A stretch of DNA of 21,806 nucleotides from DTKY01 sp037440765. Lineage in GTDB: Bacteria; Acidobacteriota; Terriglobia; Bryobacterales; Bryobacteraceae. Below are positions 1-7,370 of this stretch, one piece after another (within the stretch, counting starts at the first letter, position 1; each line of letters opens with the position of its first letter). The position numbers and the translations under genes were made by a program. Under the pieces are notes generated by a model. The model saw only the letters and a program-made list of their open reading frames with translations, did not search any database and had not been told where the DNA came from. The stretch is from contig JBBITL010000073.1 in NCBI GenBank assembly GCA_037440765.1, forward strand, positions 1 to 21,806, read 5' to 3'.

Positions 1-1
1 C

Positions 2-442
2 GGCGCGGTCTCCAGAAACACCAGGGTCACCTCCTCGGCCGACGGGACGGGGGCCGAAGGCGCAACCCTGGGCATAGCCGTCATCGGCGAACCCCCGTAC
101 GCCGAGTTTGAGGGTGACCGCAGCGACCTGGCGCTGGACAGGGAAGACCTGGCGGCTGTGTCCAACCTGAAGAGGGCCGGGATTCCGGTGGTTGTCGTCC
201 TGGTGTCGGGCCGCCCCATGATCATCAACGAGGCGCTGGCGCAGGCCGACGCCTTCGTGGCGGCGTGGCTGCCGGGGACAGAAGGCCAGGGCGTCTCCGA
301 CGTGCTTTTCGGCGATTACAAGCCGTCCGGGAAGCTTTCTTTTTCCTGGCCGCGCTCGATGAACCAGTTGCCGCTGAACGTGAACATGCCCGCGGCCAGA
401 TACGATCCACTGTTCAGGTACGGCTACGGGTTGACCTACTGA
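2..442 (+). CDS. GH3 family beta-glucosidase, C-terminal part (5' end outside window)
   Basis: The reading frame is open from base 2 to a TGA at 440-442, giving the last 146 residues of a larger protein. Near the start it carries a GEPPYAE..GD motif, followed by SGRPM, AAWLPGTEGQG and VLFGDYKPSGKLSFSWP, and it ends in FRYGYGLTY. This is the typical run of the C-terminal (alpha/beta)6 domain of exo-acting GH3 beta-glucosidases (barley ExoI type), which release glucose from the non-reducing ends of beta-glucans or cello-oligosaccharides. In that group the GE-PY-E-GD segment lies at the active-site edge and probably supplies the acid/base Glu. The N-terminal barrel with the nucleophile Asp is off the left edge, so the true start, signal peptide and exact specificity cannot be seen. 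It converges on hpt with a 24-base gap that holds no convincing terminator. Confidence 0.88.
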   Translation, partial: GAVSRNTRVTSSADGTGAEGATLGIAVIGEPPYAEFEGDRSDLALDREDLAAVSNLKRAGIPVVVVLVSGRPMIINEALAQADAFVAAWLPGTEGQGVSDVLFGDYKPSGKLSFSWPRSMNQLPLNVNMPAARYDPLFRYGYGLTY

Positions 443-466
443 CAGGGGCGCCCCGGCGGCGTGCCT

Positions 467-973
467 CTACTCCAGCACGCAGATGTCGCGGAGGTTGCGG
501 TAGTCCTCGGCGTAGTCCAGGCCGTACCCTACAACGAACTTGTCGGGGATCTGGAATCCGACGTAGCTCACGCTGACGGGCTTCACCCGGCGTTCCGGCT
601 TGTCCAGCAGCGCGGCCACCTTCACCGAGCGCGGTCCGCGCTGCTCCAGCACGTGGACCAGGTAGCTCAGCGTGACACCGCTGTCGATGATGTCCTCGAT
701 CACCAGCACGTCGGCGCCCTCCACCGACGTGTCCAGGTCCTTGGTCAGCTTCACCTCGCCGGAGCTCGATTTGCCCTTGCCGTAGCTCGATATGCCGATG
801 AAGTCGATGCGGGCCTGCCTCTTCAGCGCGCGCGCCAGGTCGGCCAGGAAGAAGCAAGCCCCCTTCAGGATGGCGACCAGATATATGGGTCCTGCGGGAT
901 AATCGGCGTCGATCTGCGCCCCAAGTTCGCGGATGCGCGCCTGAATCTGTGCCTCGCTTATCAAGACCTGCAT
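467..973 (-). CDS. hpt: Hypoxanthine phosphoribosyltransferase
   Basis: A 168-residue cytoplasmic purine-salvage enzyme that joins hypoxanthine (and often guanine) to PRPP, giving IMP or GMP. The PRPP-binding signature VIEDIIDSGVTL lies at about residues 91-102, with the acidic Glu-Asp pair at 93-94. An LKG segment near 37-39 supplies the pyrophosphate-loop region. The C-terminal GYGLDYAEDYRNL block (149-161) is the family's purine-binding end. Length matches bacterial HPRTs. I start at the ATG at 973. An in-frame TTG at 1006 would add 11 residues that do not look like family sequence and would run into rsfS. A GAGAGG stretch lies about 15 bases upstream of the ATG, rather far for a ribosome site. 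The gene is divergent from rsfS with 27 bases between them. Confidence 0.93.
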   Translation of the reverse strand: MQVLISEAQIQARIRELGAQIDADYPAGPIYLVAILKGACFFLADLARALKRQARIDFIGISSYGKGKSSSGEVKLTKDLDTSVEGADVLVIEDIIDSGVTLSYLVHVLEQRGPRSVKVAALLDKPERRVKPVSVSYVGFQIPDKFVVGYGLDYAEDYRNLRDICVLE

Positions 974-1000
974 GATTGTAGTAGGATACCTCTCAGGAGA

Positions 1001-1369
1001 GTGCAACTGAGGAGCGAGGCGGAAATCAGCACCGAACTGTGGCTAGCCGCCGTCCGCGCCGCCGAGTCCAAGAAGGCCGCCGACATCCGGGTTCTGGATC
1101 TGCGCGAAGTCACCTCTTTCACCGATTACTTCGTGATCATGACGGGCGCCAACTCGCGCCAGATCCAGGCCATCAGCGACGAGATCGCGCTGGAACTCAA
1201 GAAGCAGGGCGCGTCGCCCATCAGCCTGGAAGGCTACCAGAACGCCGAGTGGGTTCTGGCCGACTACGGGGATTTCATCGTCCACGTTTTCTCGGCGCGC
1301 GCCCGTGAATACTATGACCTGGAGCGCCTCTGGCGGCAGGCCAAGGTCGTCGGGATCCCCGAAGGCTAG
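1001..1369 (+). CDS. rsfS: Ribosome silencing factor RsfS (Iojap family)
   Basis: A 122-residue protein of the RsfS/Iojap/DUF143 family. It binds ribosomal protein uL14 on the 50S subunit and blocks subunit joining when nutrients run low. The family pattern is complete: AAxSKKAADIRVLDLR (20-35), TDYFVIMTGANSRQIQAI (41-58), the EGYQNAEWVLADYGD block (77-91), VHVFSAREYYDLERLW (94-111). The start is the uncertain part. GTG at 1001 gives the expected length, but AGGAGA directly abuts it, so spacing is poor. No better in-frame ATG, GTG or TTG exists before the conserved domain. Unlike many genomes, no nadD or proA is next to it; the neighbour is a divergent hpt. It converges on the DUF4340 gene with 25 bases between stop codons. 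Confidence 0.9.
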   Translation: MQLRSEAEISTELWLAAVRAAESKKAADIRVLDLREVTSFTDYFVIMTGANSRQIQAISDEIALELKKQGASPISLEGYQNAEWVLADYGDFIVHVFSARAREYYDLERLWRQAKVVGIPEG

Positions 1370-1394
1370 GTCCGCCGGACTTCCCCTCCAGCGG

Positions 1395-2738
1395 TCACCT
1401 CTTCTTGGCCTCAGCCGCGGAGGGCTGGTAAGTCTTGATGTCCGAGAAGGCTTTCTGGATCTCTTCGAGCGCCTTGGGGTCGATCTCGTAGATCGAGGGC
1501 TCGCCCTCGCGCCTGGCGAAGCAACCGGCCCCCGCTCTGGAGAACTGCACCGTTTCGCTTCGTTTGCCGCCGCCCCAGGTGACTTTCGCCTCAAACACCG
1601 GCATCGTGAAGCCGCTTGACGCGAACTTGACCGCCGCCAGTTCCCGCAGCTTGTCCATGGCGGCGTTGACCGCGGTTGCGTCCACCTGAGTATCGCCGGA
1701 CATCCACTTTTCGGGTTGCTTCTGGTAGGCGGCCCGCCTGTCTCCATCGCGGATCTCCACTGACGCCGGGTCGCTGAAGCCGAAGTCGAACAGCTTCTTG
1801 TTGCGGAACTCGTCCAGGCTCTTGCCGAGAGTGTCGCCGATGTCGCCGGCTACCTTGTGGACCCCCTCCACCGCGCTGGAGCGCGCGTAGCTGTTCTTGT
1901 CCTTGTCCCGGCGCACCTCGATCTGCTGCGTGCCGGCCGCGTCCGTGACCCGCGCCACTCCCACGACGCTCGCGCCGGCGAATGCTGAGGCCGCTTTCCT
2001 GTCGTCCTCCTCGGTGGCGAAAGAATCCATCCTGGCGCCGGCGAGCTTCCGGACCAGTTCATCCACGGCGGCGCCGTCGGCCCGCAGCGGTTGCGGCCGG
2101 ATGATCTGCCACTCGCCCTGGGCGTTCTTGCCGAACTCGACGGTGCCGCCTTTGGCCGTCAGTTCGACCCTGGTGAGCTTCTCCTCGTCGAACCTGAGCA
2201 GGCGCTTGTCCCGCAGGTCCCTGGGAGTCTTGTCGATGCCGGACCTGTCATAGGAGGCTATGGTGAAGACGCGGGCATCGTCCTCCAGTTTCGCGAAACT
2301 GCCGCCCCCGGCCGGACTGTAGTCTCCGACGAGAAGCTTGCGCGTCTTGCCGTCCCTAAGTCCGATGATCACCTCCATGGACGGAGCCGCCAGCCCGAAC
2401 TGGCCCAGTTCATCGGGCTTCTCCTCCACCAGGCGTCCGGCGGTGAGCGCCGAAAGCGTGGTCACCAGCCCGCCGGCGGTGTCCTGGTCGACCGGCCAGT
2501 TGGGCGCGGACAGCATCTCCCACTGGCCTCCGTCCGACTTCTGAAGCACGAGCGGTTCGCCGCCCGTCCTGCGGATCTCGATCCGCTGGAAGTCAGCCTC
2601 CGGAATCTTCAGAATCTCGGGCGGGGCGTCCGGCGACGGCCTGCTCTGCCGGGCCGTCTGCACCCGGTTGGACCACCAGATGCCGCCCCCCAGCAGGGCC
2701 AGCAGACCCACCGCGATGAGCAGCCTGCGAAGCGGCAC
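1395..2738 (-). CDS. DUF4340 domain protein, last gene of GldAFG-like ABC operon
   Basis: A 447-residue protein with one N-terminal membrane anchor (residues about 5-21, followed by WW and Arg) and a large, probably extracytoplasmic, soluble part. That part contains repeated modules built on a 'xFxRIEIRRTGGEPLVLQKSDGGQWEM' type pattern (near residues 51-75, again near 190-215 and 315-330). This is the DUF4340 style: a beta-rich protein of unknown function commonly encoded after GldG-like ABC accessory proteins. GTG start at 2738 is well supported: the minus strand has GGAGGAGG ending a few bases upstream, overlapping the end of the GldG-like gene, with 3 bases between stop and start. Its place in the operon suggests it belongs to the exporter complex; its biochemical role is unknown. 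Confidence 0.85.
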   Translation of the reverse strand: MPLRRLLIAVGLLALLGGGIWWSNRVQTARQSRPSPDAPPEILKIPEADFQRIEIRRTGGEPLVLQKSDGGQWEMLSAPNWPVDQDTAGGLVTTLSALTAGRLVEEKPDELGQFGLAAPSMEVIIGLRDGKTRKLLVGDYSPAGGGSFAKLEDDARVFTIASYDRSGIDKTPRDLRDKRLLRFDEEKLTRVELTAKGGTVEFGKNAQGEWQIIRPQPLRADGAAVDELVRKLAGARMDSFATEEDDRKAASAFAGASVVGVARVTDAAGTQQIEVRRDKDKNSYARSSAVEGVHKVAGDIGDTLGKSLDEFRNKKLFDFGFSDPASVEIRDGDRRAAYQKQPEKWMSGDTQVDATAVNAAMDKLRELAAVKFASSGFTMPVFEAKVTWGGGKRSETVQFSRAGAGCFARREGEPSIYEIDPKALEEIQKAFSDIKTYQPSAAEAKKR

Positions 2739-2741
2739 GGC

Positions 2742-4118
2742 CTACCTCCTCCGCCACCAGACCCCGAGGCCGCCCAGAATCACCAGCACAGGCAAGCCGA
2801 TCACGCTTGAGTAGAACACTCGCGTCATCTGCGCGCGGGTCAGCGTCAGGCGCCGGTCCTGAGGTTCCTTGGGCCGGATCGAGATCAGGTCCTCGTCCGA
2901 ACTGAGCCAGTTCATCATGTTCATGGCCAGGTCGCTGTTCCCGTTGAAACCTAGGGCGTAGTCCGACACCCAGGAGGACGATCCAACAGCCACGAAGCGG
3001 CCTTGCGCGCCGCCTTCGCCGGAGTTAAACACTCCGGCGGCGGCCATGGCCAGAGGTCCCTTCTTGTCCCGGTCCGGGTTGATGCGGATCTCCCGCGAGC
3101 TCAGGTTCGCCGTGGCGTAGCTGTTAGCCGAACTGGAAAACAGCTTTTCCACCGTGGTCCTGTCCGTGCCCTTCACCTCCAGGCTGCGCACCAGGGGCAG
3201 AGCCGAGGCGATCGAACGCATCTCCCGCACAATGGCGTGCGATTCGTAACTCGTCACCAGCGGCATTTCCGGACCCAGTCCGAACAGGCGGCCTATTCCG
3301 CTGGCGTCGAGAATCAGGTCCTTGTTCAGGGTCACGCCCCAGCCTTCCAGCAGCTTCACCAGCCCGGGGTTGTCGCTCACGTTGTCGCTGCCGAGCTTCA
3401 GCGGGGGACCGAGCATGACCAGCGCGCGCCCGCCGGACTCCACGTAGGACTGGACGGCCTTCACCGCCGGCTCCACGTAATCGAACCTGGGCCCGCCCAC
3501 CACCAGGATGGTGCACTCCTTGGGAACCTCGGGCTTTTCCAGCAGCGATATCGTCTGCGTGGCGTAGTTGTTACGTTCCAGCACCGCCTTGAAGCCGGCG
3601 TAGCTGGTCCGCTCGGTCCCGTCCAGCGAATGCTCCCCGCTGCCGGCGACCGCGCACACCATTCGCTGGCCGCCCTTCAGCGCCCTGATGAGCGCGCCGG
3701 TGATTTCCTCTTCGGTGAGGCTCTTGGCCTCTTCCTTCTTGTCGTTGGCTTCTACGAAAATCGTGCCGTAGTTGCTGACACCAGCCGCCTTGGCCGCCTG
3801 CGGCTTCTTGTCCGGGTCCACGTAGGCGACCGTGAGCCGGACTGACAGGTTGTCGTAGCGGTCCAGCAGGTCGCGCGCCGCGGTGAACGAGCTGGTTCGG
3901 TCGTAGAAAGTGATGCGCGCGTCCTTCTCCAGGCCGCGCACAACCTTGAGGGTCTGGTCCGACAGGGTGAAGCGCTTGTTGGAGGTGGAATCGTACGACA
4001 GGTTGTGCCGGTTGGTGAGGAAGTTGACAGCCACCAGCACGGCCAGAACCACCAGCAGGTATGCGGCCAGATAGGCCGAGTACCTGGTTTGCCTTGCCTT
4101 AAGCCAGCCGAATTTCAT
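2742..4118 (-). CDS. GldG-like ABC transporter auxiliary protein
   Basis: A 458-residue membrane protein of the ABC-type uncharacterised transport auxiliary family (GldG / DUF7088 type). A membrane segment lies at about residues 15-34, followed by the family hallmark NKRFTLSDQT (47-56). A long extracytoplasmic part includes an IFVEANDKKEE stretch and a glutamine-amidotransferase-like fold region with VVGGPRFDYVEPAVKAVQSYVESGGRALVML. It ends with a second membrane segment (about 434-453) and a WWRRR tail. In gliding Bacteroidota, GldG works with GldA and GldF as an ABC system needed for motility. Elsewhere the same trio is widespread in non-gliding bacteria with unknown cargo. ATG start at 4118; the gene begins 3 bases after the permease stop. 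No ATPase motif is present, as expected for this subunit. Confidence 0.86.
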   Translation of the reverse strand: MKFGWLKARQTRYSAYLAAYLLVVLAVLVAVNFLTNRHNLSYDSTSNKRFTLSDQTLKVVRGLEKDARITFYDRTSSFTAARDLLDRYDNLSVRLTVAYVDPDKKPQAAKAAGVSNYGTIFVEANDKKEEAKSLTEEEITGALIRALKGGQRMVCAVAGSGEHSLDGTERTSYAGFKAVLERNNYATQTISLLEKPEVPKECTILVVGGPRFDYVEPAVKAVQSYVESGGRALVMLGPPLKLGSDNVSDNPGLVKLLEGWGVTLNKDLILDASGIGRLFGLGPEMPLVTSYESHAIVREMRSIASALPLVRSLEVKGTDRTTVEKLFSSSANSYATANLSSREIRINPDRDKKGPLAMAAAGVFNSGEGGAQGRFVAVGSSSWVSDYALGFNGNSDLAMNMMNWLSSDEDLISIRPKEPQDRRLTLTRAQMTRVFYSSVIGLPVLVILGGLGVWWRRR

Positions 4119-4121
4119 CGC

Positions 4122-4889
4122 CTAAGCCCTCCACTTTAGAGATTCCATGCTGCGCGCCGTCAGGAACAGGCCGAGGAAGATGACCGAGAGGTAGAACACC
4201 ACGTCCTTGGTGTCCAGCACTCCCTTGGAGAACGGCTCGAAGTGCGTCACCACTGACAGGTAGGTCATCACCTTGGCCCAGGCCGCGGTCTCGTAGGAGC
4301 TGACCCAGTCCAAAATCCACAGCAGCAGGCAGGCCGAGAACGTGGCGCCCCCGGCGATGATCTGGTTCCTGGTGGTGGTCGAGATGAAGGCGCCGATGGC
4401 CAGCAACGCGCCCCCCTGTAGCAGCAGCCCCAGGTAGCCGACCAGGATCGGCCTCCAGTCCGGCTGCCCGTGGATGAACAGGAACACCAGGTTGAGCGCA
4501 GAAACGCCCATGATGCAGGCCAGCAGCGTCAGGGCGGCGAACCACTTGCCCAGGATGATCTCCATGTCGCGCACGGGCGAAGTCATCAGCAGCTCGATGG
4601 TGCCCGAGCGCTTCTCTTCGGCGAACAGCCGCATGGTGATCATGGGGATCAGAAACAGGGCGATGACGCTCACGTTCATCAGCAGCGGGCGTATGACCCA
4701 CTCGTTCATGTCCATGGGCATGCCGCGGCCCATCATCTGCGACTCCATGCCGCGGCTGACGAAGATGGCCGTGGCAGCGTAGAAGAAATAGCCGAAGATC
4801 AAGGCAAACGCCGCCATCAGCAGGTAGGCGATGGGCGAGGCGAAATAGCTCTTGAGCTCCTTGCGGTAGATGGTCCAGGCGTTCCTCAC
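4122..4889 (-). CDS. ABC-2 type transporter permease, GldF-like
   Basis: A 255-residue integral membrane subunit. About six hydrophobic segments are visible (near 19-44, 68-88, 117-139, 146-170, 177-195 and 228-246). Between the second and third sits EEKRSGTIELLMTSPV (91-106), the cytoplasmic coupling-helix signature of ABC-2 permeases. The N-terminus NAWTIYRKELKSYFASPIAY and overall size match GldF and related single-domain permeases. The GTG start at 4889 overlaps the TGA of the ATPase gene by four bases (GTGA on the minus strand), indicating translational coupling. It would pair with the upstream ATPase as a dimeric exporter, with the GldG-like and DUF4340 proteins as accessory parts. Cargo is unknown. 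Confidence 0.9.
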   Translation of the reverse strand: MRNAWTIYRKELKSYFASPIAYLLMAAFALIFGYFFYAATAIFVSRGMESQMMGRGMPMDMNEWVIRPLLMNVSVIALFLIPMITMRLFAEEKRSGTIELLMTSPVRDMEIILGKWFAALTLLACIMGVSALNLVFLFIHGQPDWRPILVGYLGLLLQGGALLAIGAFISTTTRNQIIAGGATFSACLLLWILDWVSSYETAAWAKVMTYLSVVTHFEPFSKGVLDTKDVVFYLSVIFLGLFLTARSMESLKWRA

Positions 4890-5860
4890 TTCTCACCTCC
4901 GGCGGCGGCCGGCTCTTCGGACGCCGTCAATTGCAGGAAGATCTCCTCCAGGCTGAAGGCGACGGGCCTGAGTTCCGTCAGGTTCCAGCCGGCCTCGACC
5001 ATGGCGCGCGCCACTTCCGGCCGGACGGAGCGGCCCTGGAGGCTCTCCACCTCGAAGGAGCACCGGTTGTCGCCGCTTTCCTTGGGGAGGACCCGGCTGA
5101 CTCCGGGCACCTGTTCCAGACGCTGCCGCACCTGAGCGGAGTCCAGCAGGCCGTCCCGGCCTTCCACCTCCACGGCGACGGCCTCGCTGCCGCGCAGGCG
5201 GCGCGTCAGGTTGTCGACCGTGTCCTTGGCCACCAGCTTGCCTTTGTTGACGATGATCACCTGCTCGCAGGTCTGCTCCACCTCCGGCAGGATGTGCGTG
5301 CTGAGGATGATGGTGTGGTCGCCCGCCAGGCTCTTGATCAACTGCCGGGTTTCTATAATCTGCTTCGGGTCCAGGCCCGCGGTGGGCTCGTCCAGGATGA
5401 GCACGTCGGGGTTGTGCATGATGGCCTGCGCCAGTCCGACCCGCTGCCGGTACCCCTTGGAGAGTTTGCCTTGGATCGTGCGCCGGACGCCGCCCAGGGA
5501 GCAGCGTTCGATGGCCTGGTCCACCCTCTGGCGCAATTCGCCCTTCGGAACACCCTTCAGCCGCGCCACGAACTGCAGGTACTCGATCACCTCCATCTCC
5601 GGATAGAGCGGCGGCGTCTCGGGCAGGTACCCGATCCGCCTCTTGACGTCCAGCGACTGCTTGAGAACATCGAAACCGCCCACTTGCACCCCTCCGCGAG
5701 TGGGTGGGAGGAAGCAGGTCAGAACGCGCATGGTGGTTGTCTTCCCCGCGCCGTTGGGCCCGAGGAAGCCGACGATCCGGCCCTTCTCGACCTCGAAGGA
5801 GATGTCATCCACGGCGACTGTGCGTGCGTATCGCTTGGTCAGGCCGTCTACCTTGATCAT
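4886..5860 (-). CDS. ABC transporter ATP-binding protein, GldA-like
   Basis: A 324-residue ATPase subunit of the four-gene exporter operon. The nucleotide-binding domain is complete: Walker A GPNGAGKT (34-41), signature LSKGYRQR (133-140) with YR instead of the usual GE-like residues, Walker B VLILDEPTAGLD (153-164), and switch His in ILSTH (about 189). A C-terminal extension of about 100 residues after the domain, with a regulatory-type beta-alpha pattern ending in ALSLEEIFLQLT-like residues, is common in ABC-2 ATPases. I chose the ATG at 5860 (MIKVDGLTKRY) because GAGG lies nine bases upstream. A further-upstream in-frame start at 5884 would add eight non-conserved residues and lies in the 5' leader. 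This is the first gene of the operon and is preceded by a strong promoter. Confidence 0.92.
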   Translation of the reverse strand: MIKVDGLTKRYARTVAVDDISFEVEKGRIVGFLGPNGAGKTTTMRVLTCFLPPTRGGVQVGGFDVLKQSLDVKRRIGYLPETPPLYPEMEVIEYLQFVARLKGVPKGELRQRVDQAIERCSLGGVRRTIQGKLSKGYRQRVGLAQAIMHNPDVLILDEPTAGLDPKQIIETRQLIKSLAGDHTIILSTHILPEVEQTCEQVIIVNKGKLVAKDTVDNLTRRLRGSEAVAVEVEGRDGLLDSAQVRQRLEQVPGVSRVLPKESGDNRCSFEVESLQGRSVRPEVARAMVEAGWNLTELRPVAFSLEEIFLQLTASEEPAAAGGEK

Positions 5861-5908
5861 ATTGGTGCCTCGGAGAGTGCCCAAGCTTCCTTGCTGAGCA
5901 GCATTATC

Positions 5909-5938
5909 ATCATAAAAACCGCGTCAAACGCCTGTCAA
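5909..5938 (-). promoter_or_regulatory. Sigma-70 type promoter of the GldA/F/G-like operon
   Basis: On the minus strand a perfect -35 hexamer TTGACA (plus positions 5933-5938) is followed after 18 bases by TATGAT (5909-5914), one mismatch from the -10 consensus. Transcription would start near 5902, leaving a leader of roughly 40 bases before the ATG at 5860. It sits immediately next to the fabI stop at 5943, so the ABC operon appears to be transcribed on its own rather than only by read-through. This is the clearest promoter in the window. It is predicted from sequence only. Confidence 0.72.
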
Positions 5939-5942
5939 CGAG

Positions 5943-6707
5943 CTACAGGCCCATGATCTGAAAACCCGCATCCACATAAAGCACGTTGCCGGTCACGCCC
6001 CGGCCGAGGTCGCTCGCCAGAAAGACAGCGGCGTCGGCCACCTCCGCCGGATCCGTGTTCCTGCGAAGCGGGGCTCGCGCGGCAACGAAGTCCAGGATGC
6101 CGGGGAAGTCCTTTATCGCCCTGGCGGACACGGTCTTCACAGGACCCGCCGAGATGGCGTTCACGCGAATGCCACCCGGGCCAAGTTCGCTCGCCAGGTA
6201 GCGGACGGCAGCCTCCAGGGCGGCCTTGGCCACGCCCATGACATTGTAGTTGGGAATGACCCGGTTCGCCCCCAGGTAGCTGAGCGTGGTGATGGCGCCT
6301 CCACGGGTCATCAGCGGGGAGAGCACCCTGGCCAGCGACACCAGCGAGTAGACGCTGACGTCGTGGGCCAGCAGAAAACCCGCGCGGGAGGTCTGGGAGA
6401 AAGGCCGCGCCAGGTCCCGGCGGTCCGCGAACGCGATGCTGTGAACCACCGCGTCCAGCCTCTCCTCGTTCAGCCCGGCGGCCAGCGCGGCGAGTTCGTC
6501 CTCCCTGGTCACGTCGCAGGCCAGAACACGCTCCGCGCGAAGTTCCCCGGCCAGTTCCTCCACCGTCCGCCTCTGGCCCTCTCCCTGGTGGGTAACCAGG
6601 AGCCGCGCGCCTTCGCGCCCGAAAGCCTCTCCGATGGCGAAGGCCAGGCTCCACTTGTTGGCGATCCCCAGCACCAGGGCGGTCTTGCCCTCCAGAAGGC
6701 GGCCCAT
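5943..6707 (-). CDS. fabI: Enoyl-[acyl-carrier-protein] reductase (NADH), FabI type
   Basis: A 254-residue short-chain dehydrogenase that performs the last reduction of each fatty-acid elongation cycle, turning trans-2-enoyl-ACP into acyl-ACP in the cytoplasm. The FabI-specific cofactor loop LGIANKWSLAFAIG (13-26) replaces the usual TGxxxGIG. The catalytic pair is Tyr154 and Lys161 (NYNVMGVAK, spacing Tyr-x6-Lys), with the second active-site Tyr at 144. These are two residues lower than E. coli FabI numbering. The substrate-loop ISAGPVKT (185-192) and the C-terminal DAGFQIMG are typical. Start at ATG 6707 (MGRLLEGK); the reading frame is open further upstream to 6752 but those residues are not family-like. 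No Shine-Dalgarno sequence is evident, and the predicted leader is only about 15 bases. Divergent from the methyltransferase operon. Confidence 0.94.
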   Translation of the reverse strand: MGRLLEGKTALVLGIANKWSLAFAIGEAFGREGARLLVTHQGEGQRRTVEELAGELRAERVLACDVTREDELAALAAGLNEERLDAVVHSIAFADRRDLARPFSQTSRAGFLLAHDVSVYSLVSLARVLSPLMTRGGAITTLSYLGANRVIPNYNVMGVAKAALEAAVRYLASELGPGGIRVNAISAGPVKTVSARAIKDFPGILDFVAARAPLRRNTDPAEVADAAVFLASDLGRGVTGNVLYVDAGFQIMGL

Positions 6708-6728
6708 GAAATGGCTATTGTAACGTGA

Positions 6729-6736
6729 TGTATACT
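6729..6736. promoter_or_regulatory. Shared symmetric -10 element between fabI and the methyltransferase operon
   Basis: The 74-base gap between the fabI start (6707) and the plus-strand start at 6782 contains the palindrome GTATAC (6730-6735). Read on the plus strand it forms TATACT (6731-6736). Read on the minus strand it forms TATACA (6729-6734). Both are close to the TATAAT consensus. Neither direction has a convincing -35 hexamer at 16-18 bases. Inferred leaders are about 40 bases (plus) and about 15 bases (minus). Confidence 0.4.
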
Positions 6737-6781
6737 GAGTCCGTTGCCGCAAGGCTCACCGGGAGGAATGAAGGAACAGCA

Positions 6782-7370
6782 ATGAGATCAGCAGGAAAGC
6801 TGTGTTTGTTTCTTGGGGTAATCGTGCTCGCGCTCACGCCGGCGCTGGCCCAGGAATACGGCGATGATTCGCTGCCGGCGCCGGTCTACGTCCCGTCGCC
6901 GCAGGAAATCGTGGACGAAATGCTGAAGATGGCCNNNNNNNNNNAAGGACGACGTGGTTTTCGACCTGGGCTGCGGCGACGGGCGCATTGTGGTCAGCGC
7001 CGCCAAGTTGGGCGCGCGCGGGGTCGGAGTGGACATCAATCCCGAGAGGATCAAGGAGTCAAACGAGAACGCCGCAGCGGCGGGCGTCACGGACCGGGTG
7101 AAGTTCATCAATGAGGACCTTTTTAAGACCGACATCAGCACGGCCACGGTAGTGACACTATACCTGCTGCCCGCGCGGCTGACCAGGCTCCGGCCCAAGC
7201 TGTGGAAGGAGTTGAAGGTCGGCACGCGCATAGTCGCCCACGACTTCGCCCTGGACGACTGGAAGCCGGAGGAGACGCTGGAACTGAATGGCCGCCGCCT
7301 GTTCTTCTGGACGGTCAGGGAGGCCCAGAAGAGGGGCGAGTACGAGCAGCAGGCACAGTCTCAGTGGTGA
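6782..7370 (+). CDS. Exported class I SAM-dependent methyltransferase-like protein (contains assembly gap)
   Basis: The N-terminal part (ATG 6782, with an AAGGA ribosome site about 8 bases ahead) begins MRSAGK, then a hydrophobic stretch, then TPALAQ: a standard Sec signal peptide with cleavage likely after ALA. PAPVYVPSPQEIVDEMLKMA follows. After ten N the sequence continues in another frame with DDVVFDLGCGDGRIVVSAAKLGA, which is motif I of the Rossmann methyltransferase fold (SAM-binding DLGCGDG). The acidic VDINPE segment ends strand beta-2, and FINEDLF supplies a further cofactor contact region. The two halves fit one gene, because family members read MLxLA..kpgDvVyDLGcGDG across this point. 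The frame change is explained by the unknown true gap length. The substrate is unknown. The odd feature is a cytoplasmic-type, SAM-using fold behind a signal peptide. First gene of the operon; its TGA overlaps the next start. Confidence 0.8.
6935..6944. other. Assembly gap (ten N)
   Basis: Exactly ten N interrupt the methyltransferase gene between the ...EMLKMA and KDDVVFDLG segments. The flanking frames differ by the ten-base placeholder, so it should be read as a gap of unknown length, not a frameshift. Judging from the usual family spacing, only a few codons are probably missing. Confidence 0.97.

Noticed and set aside
3003..3845. Long plus-strand open frame of 280 codons
   Set aside because: It lies antisense inside the GldG-like gene, has Arg/His/Gln-rich non-family sequence and no ribosome site. 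It is an artefact of high GC.
4931..5956. Plus-strand open frame of 341 codons
   Set aside because: Antisense to the ABC ATPase gene, which has complete Walker and signature motifs on the other strand.
6782..7370. True frameshift or pseudogene in the methyltransferase gene
   Set aside because: The frame change coincides exactly with the ten-N placeholder; both flanks are clean coding sequence that join in the order seen in the family.
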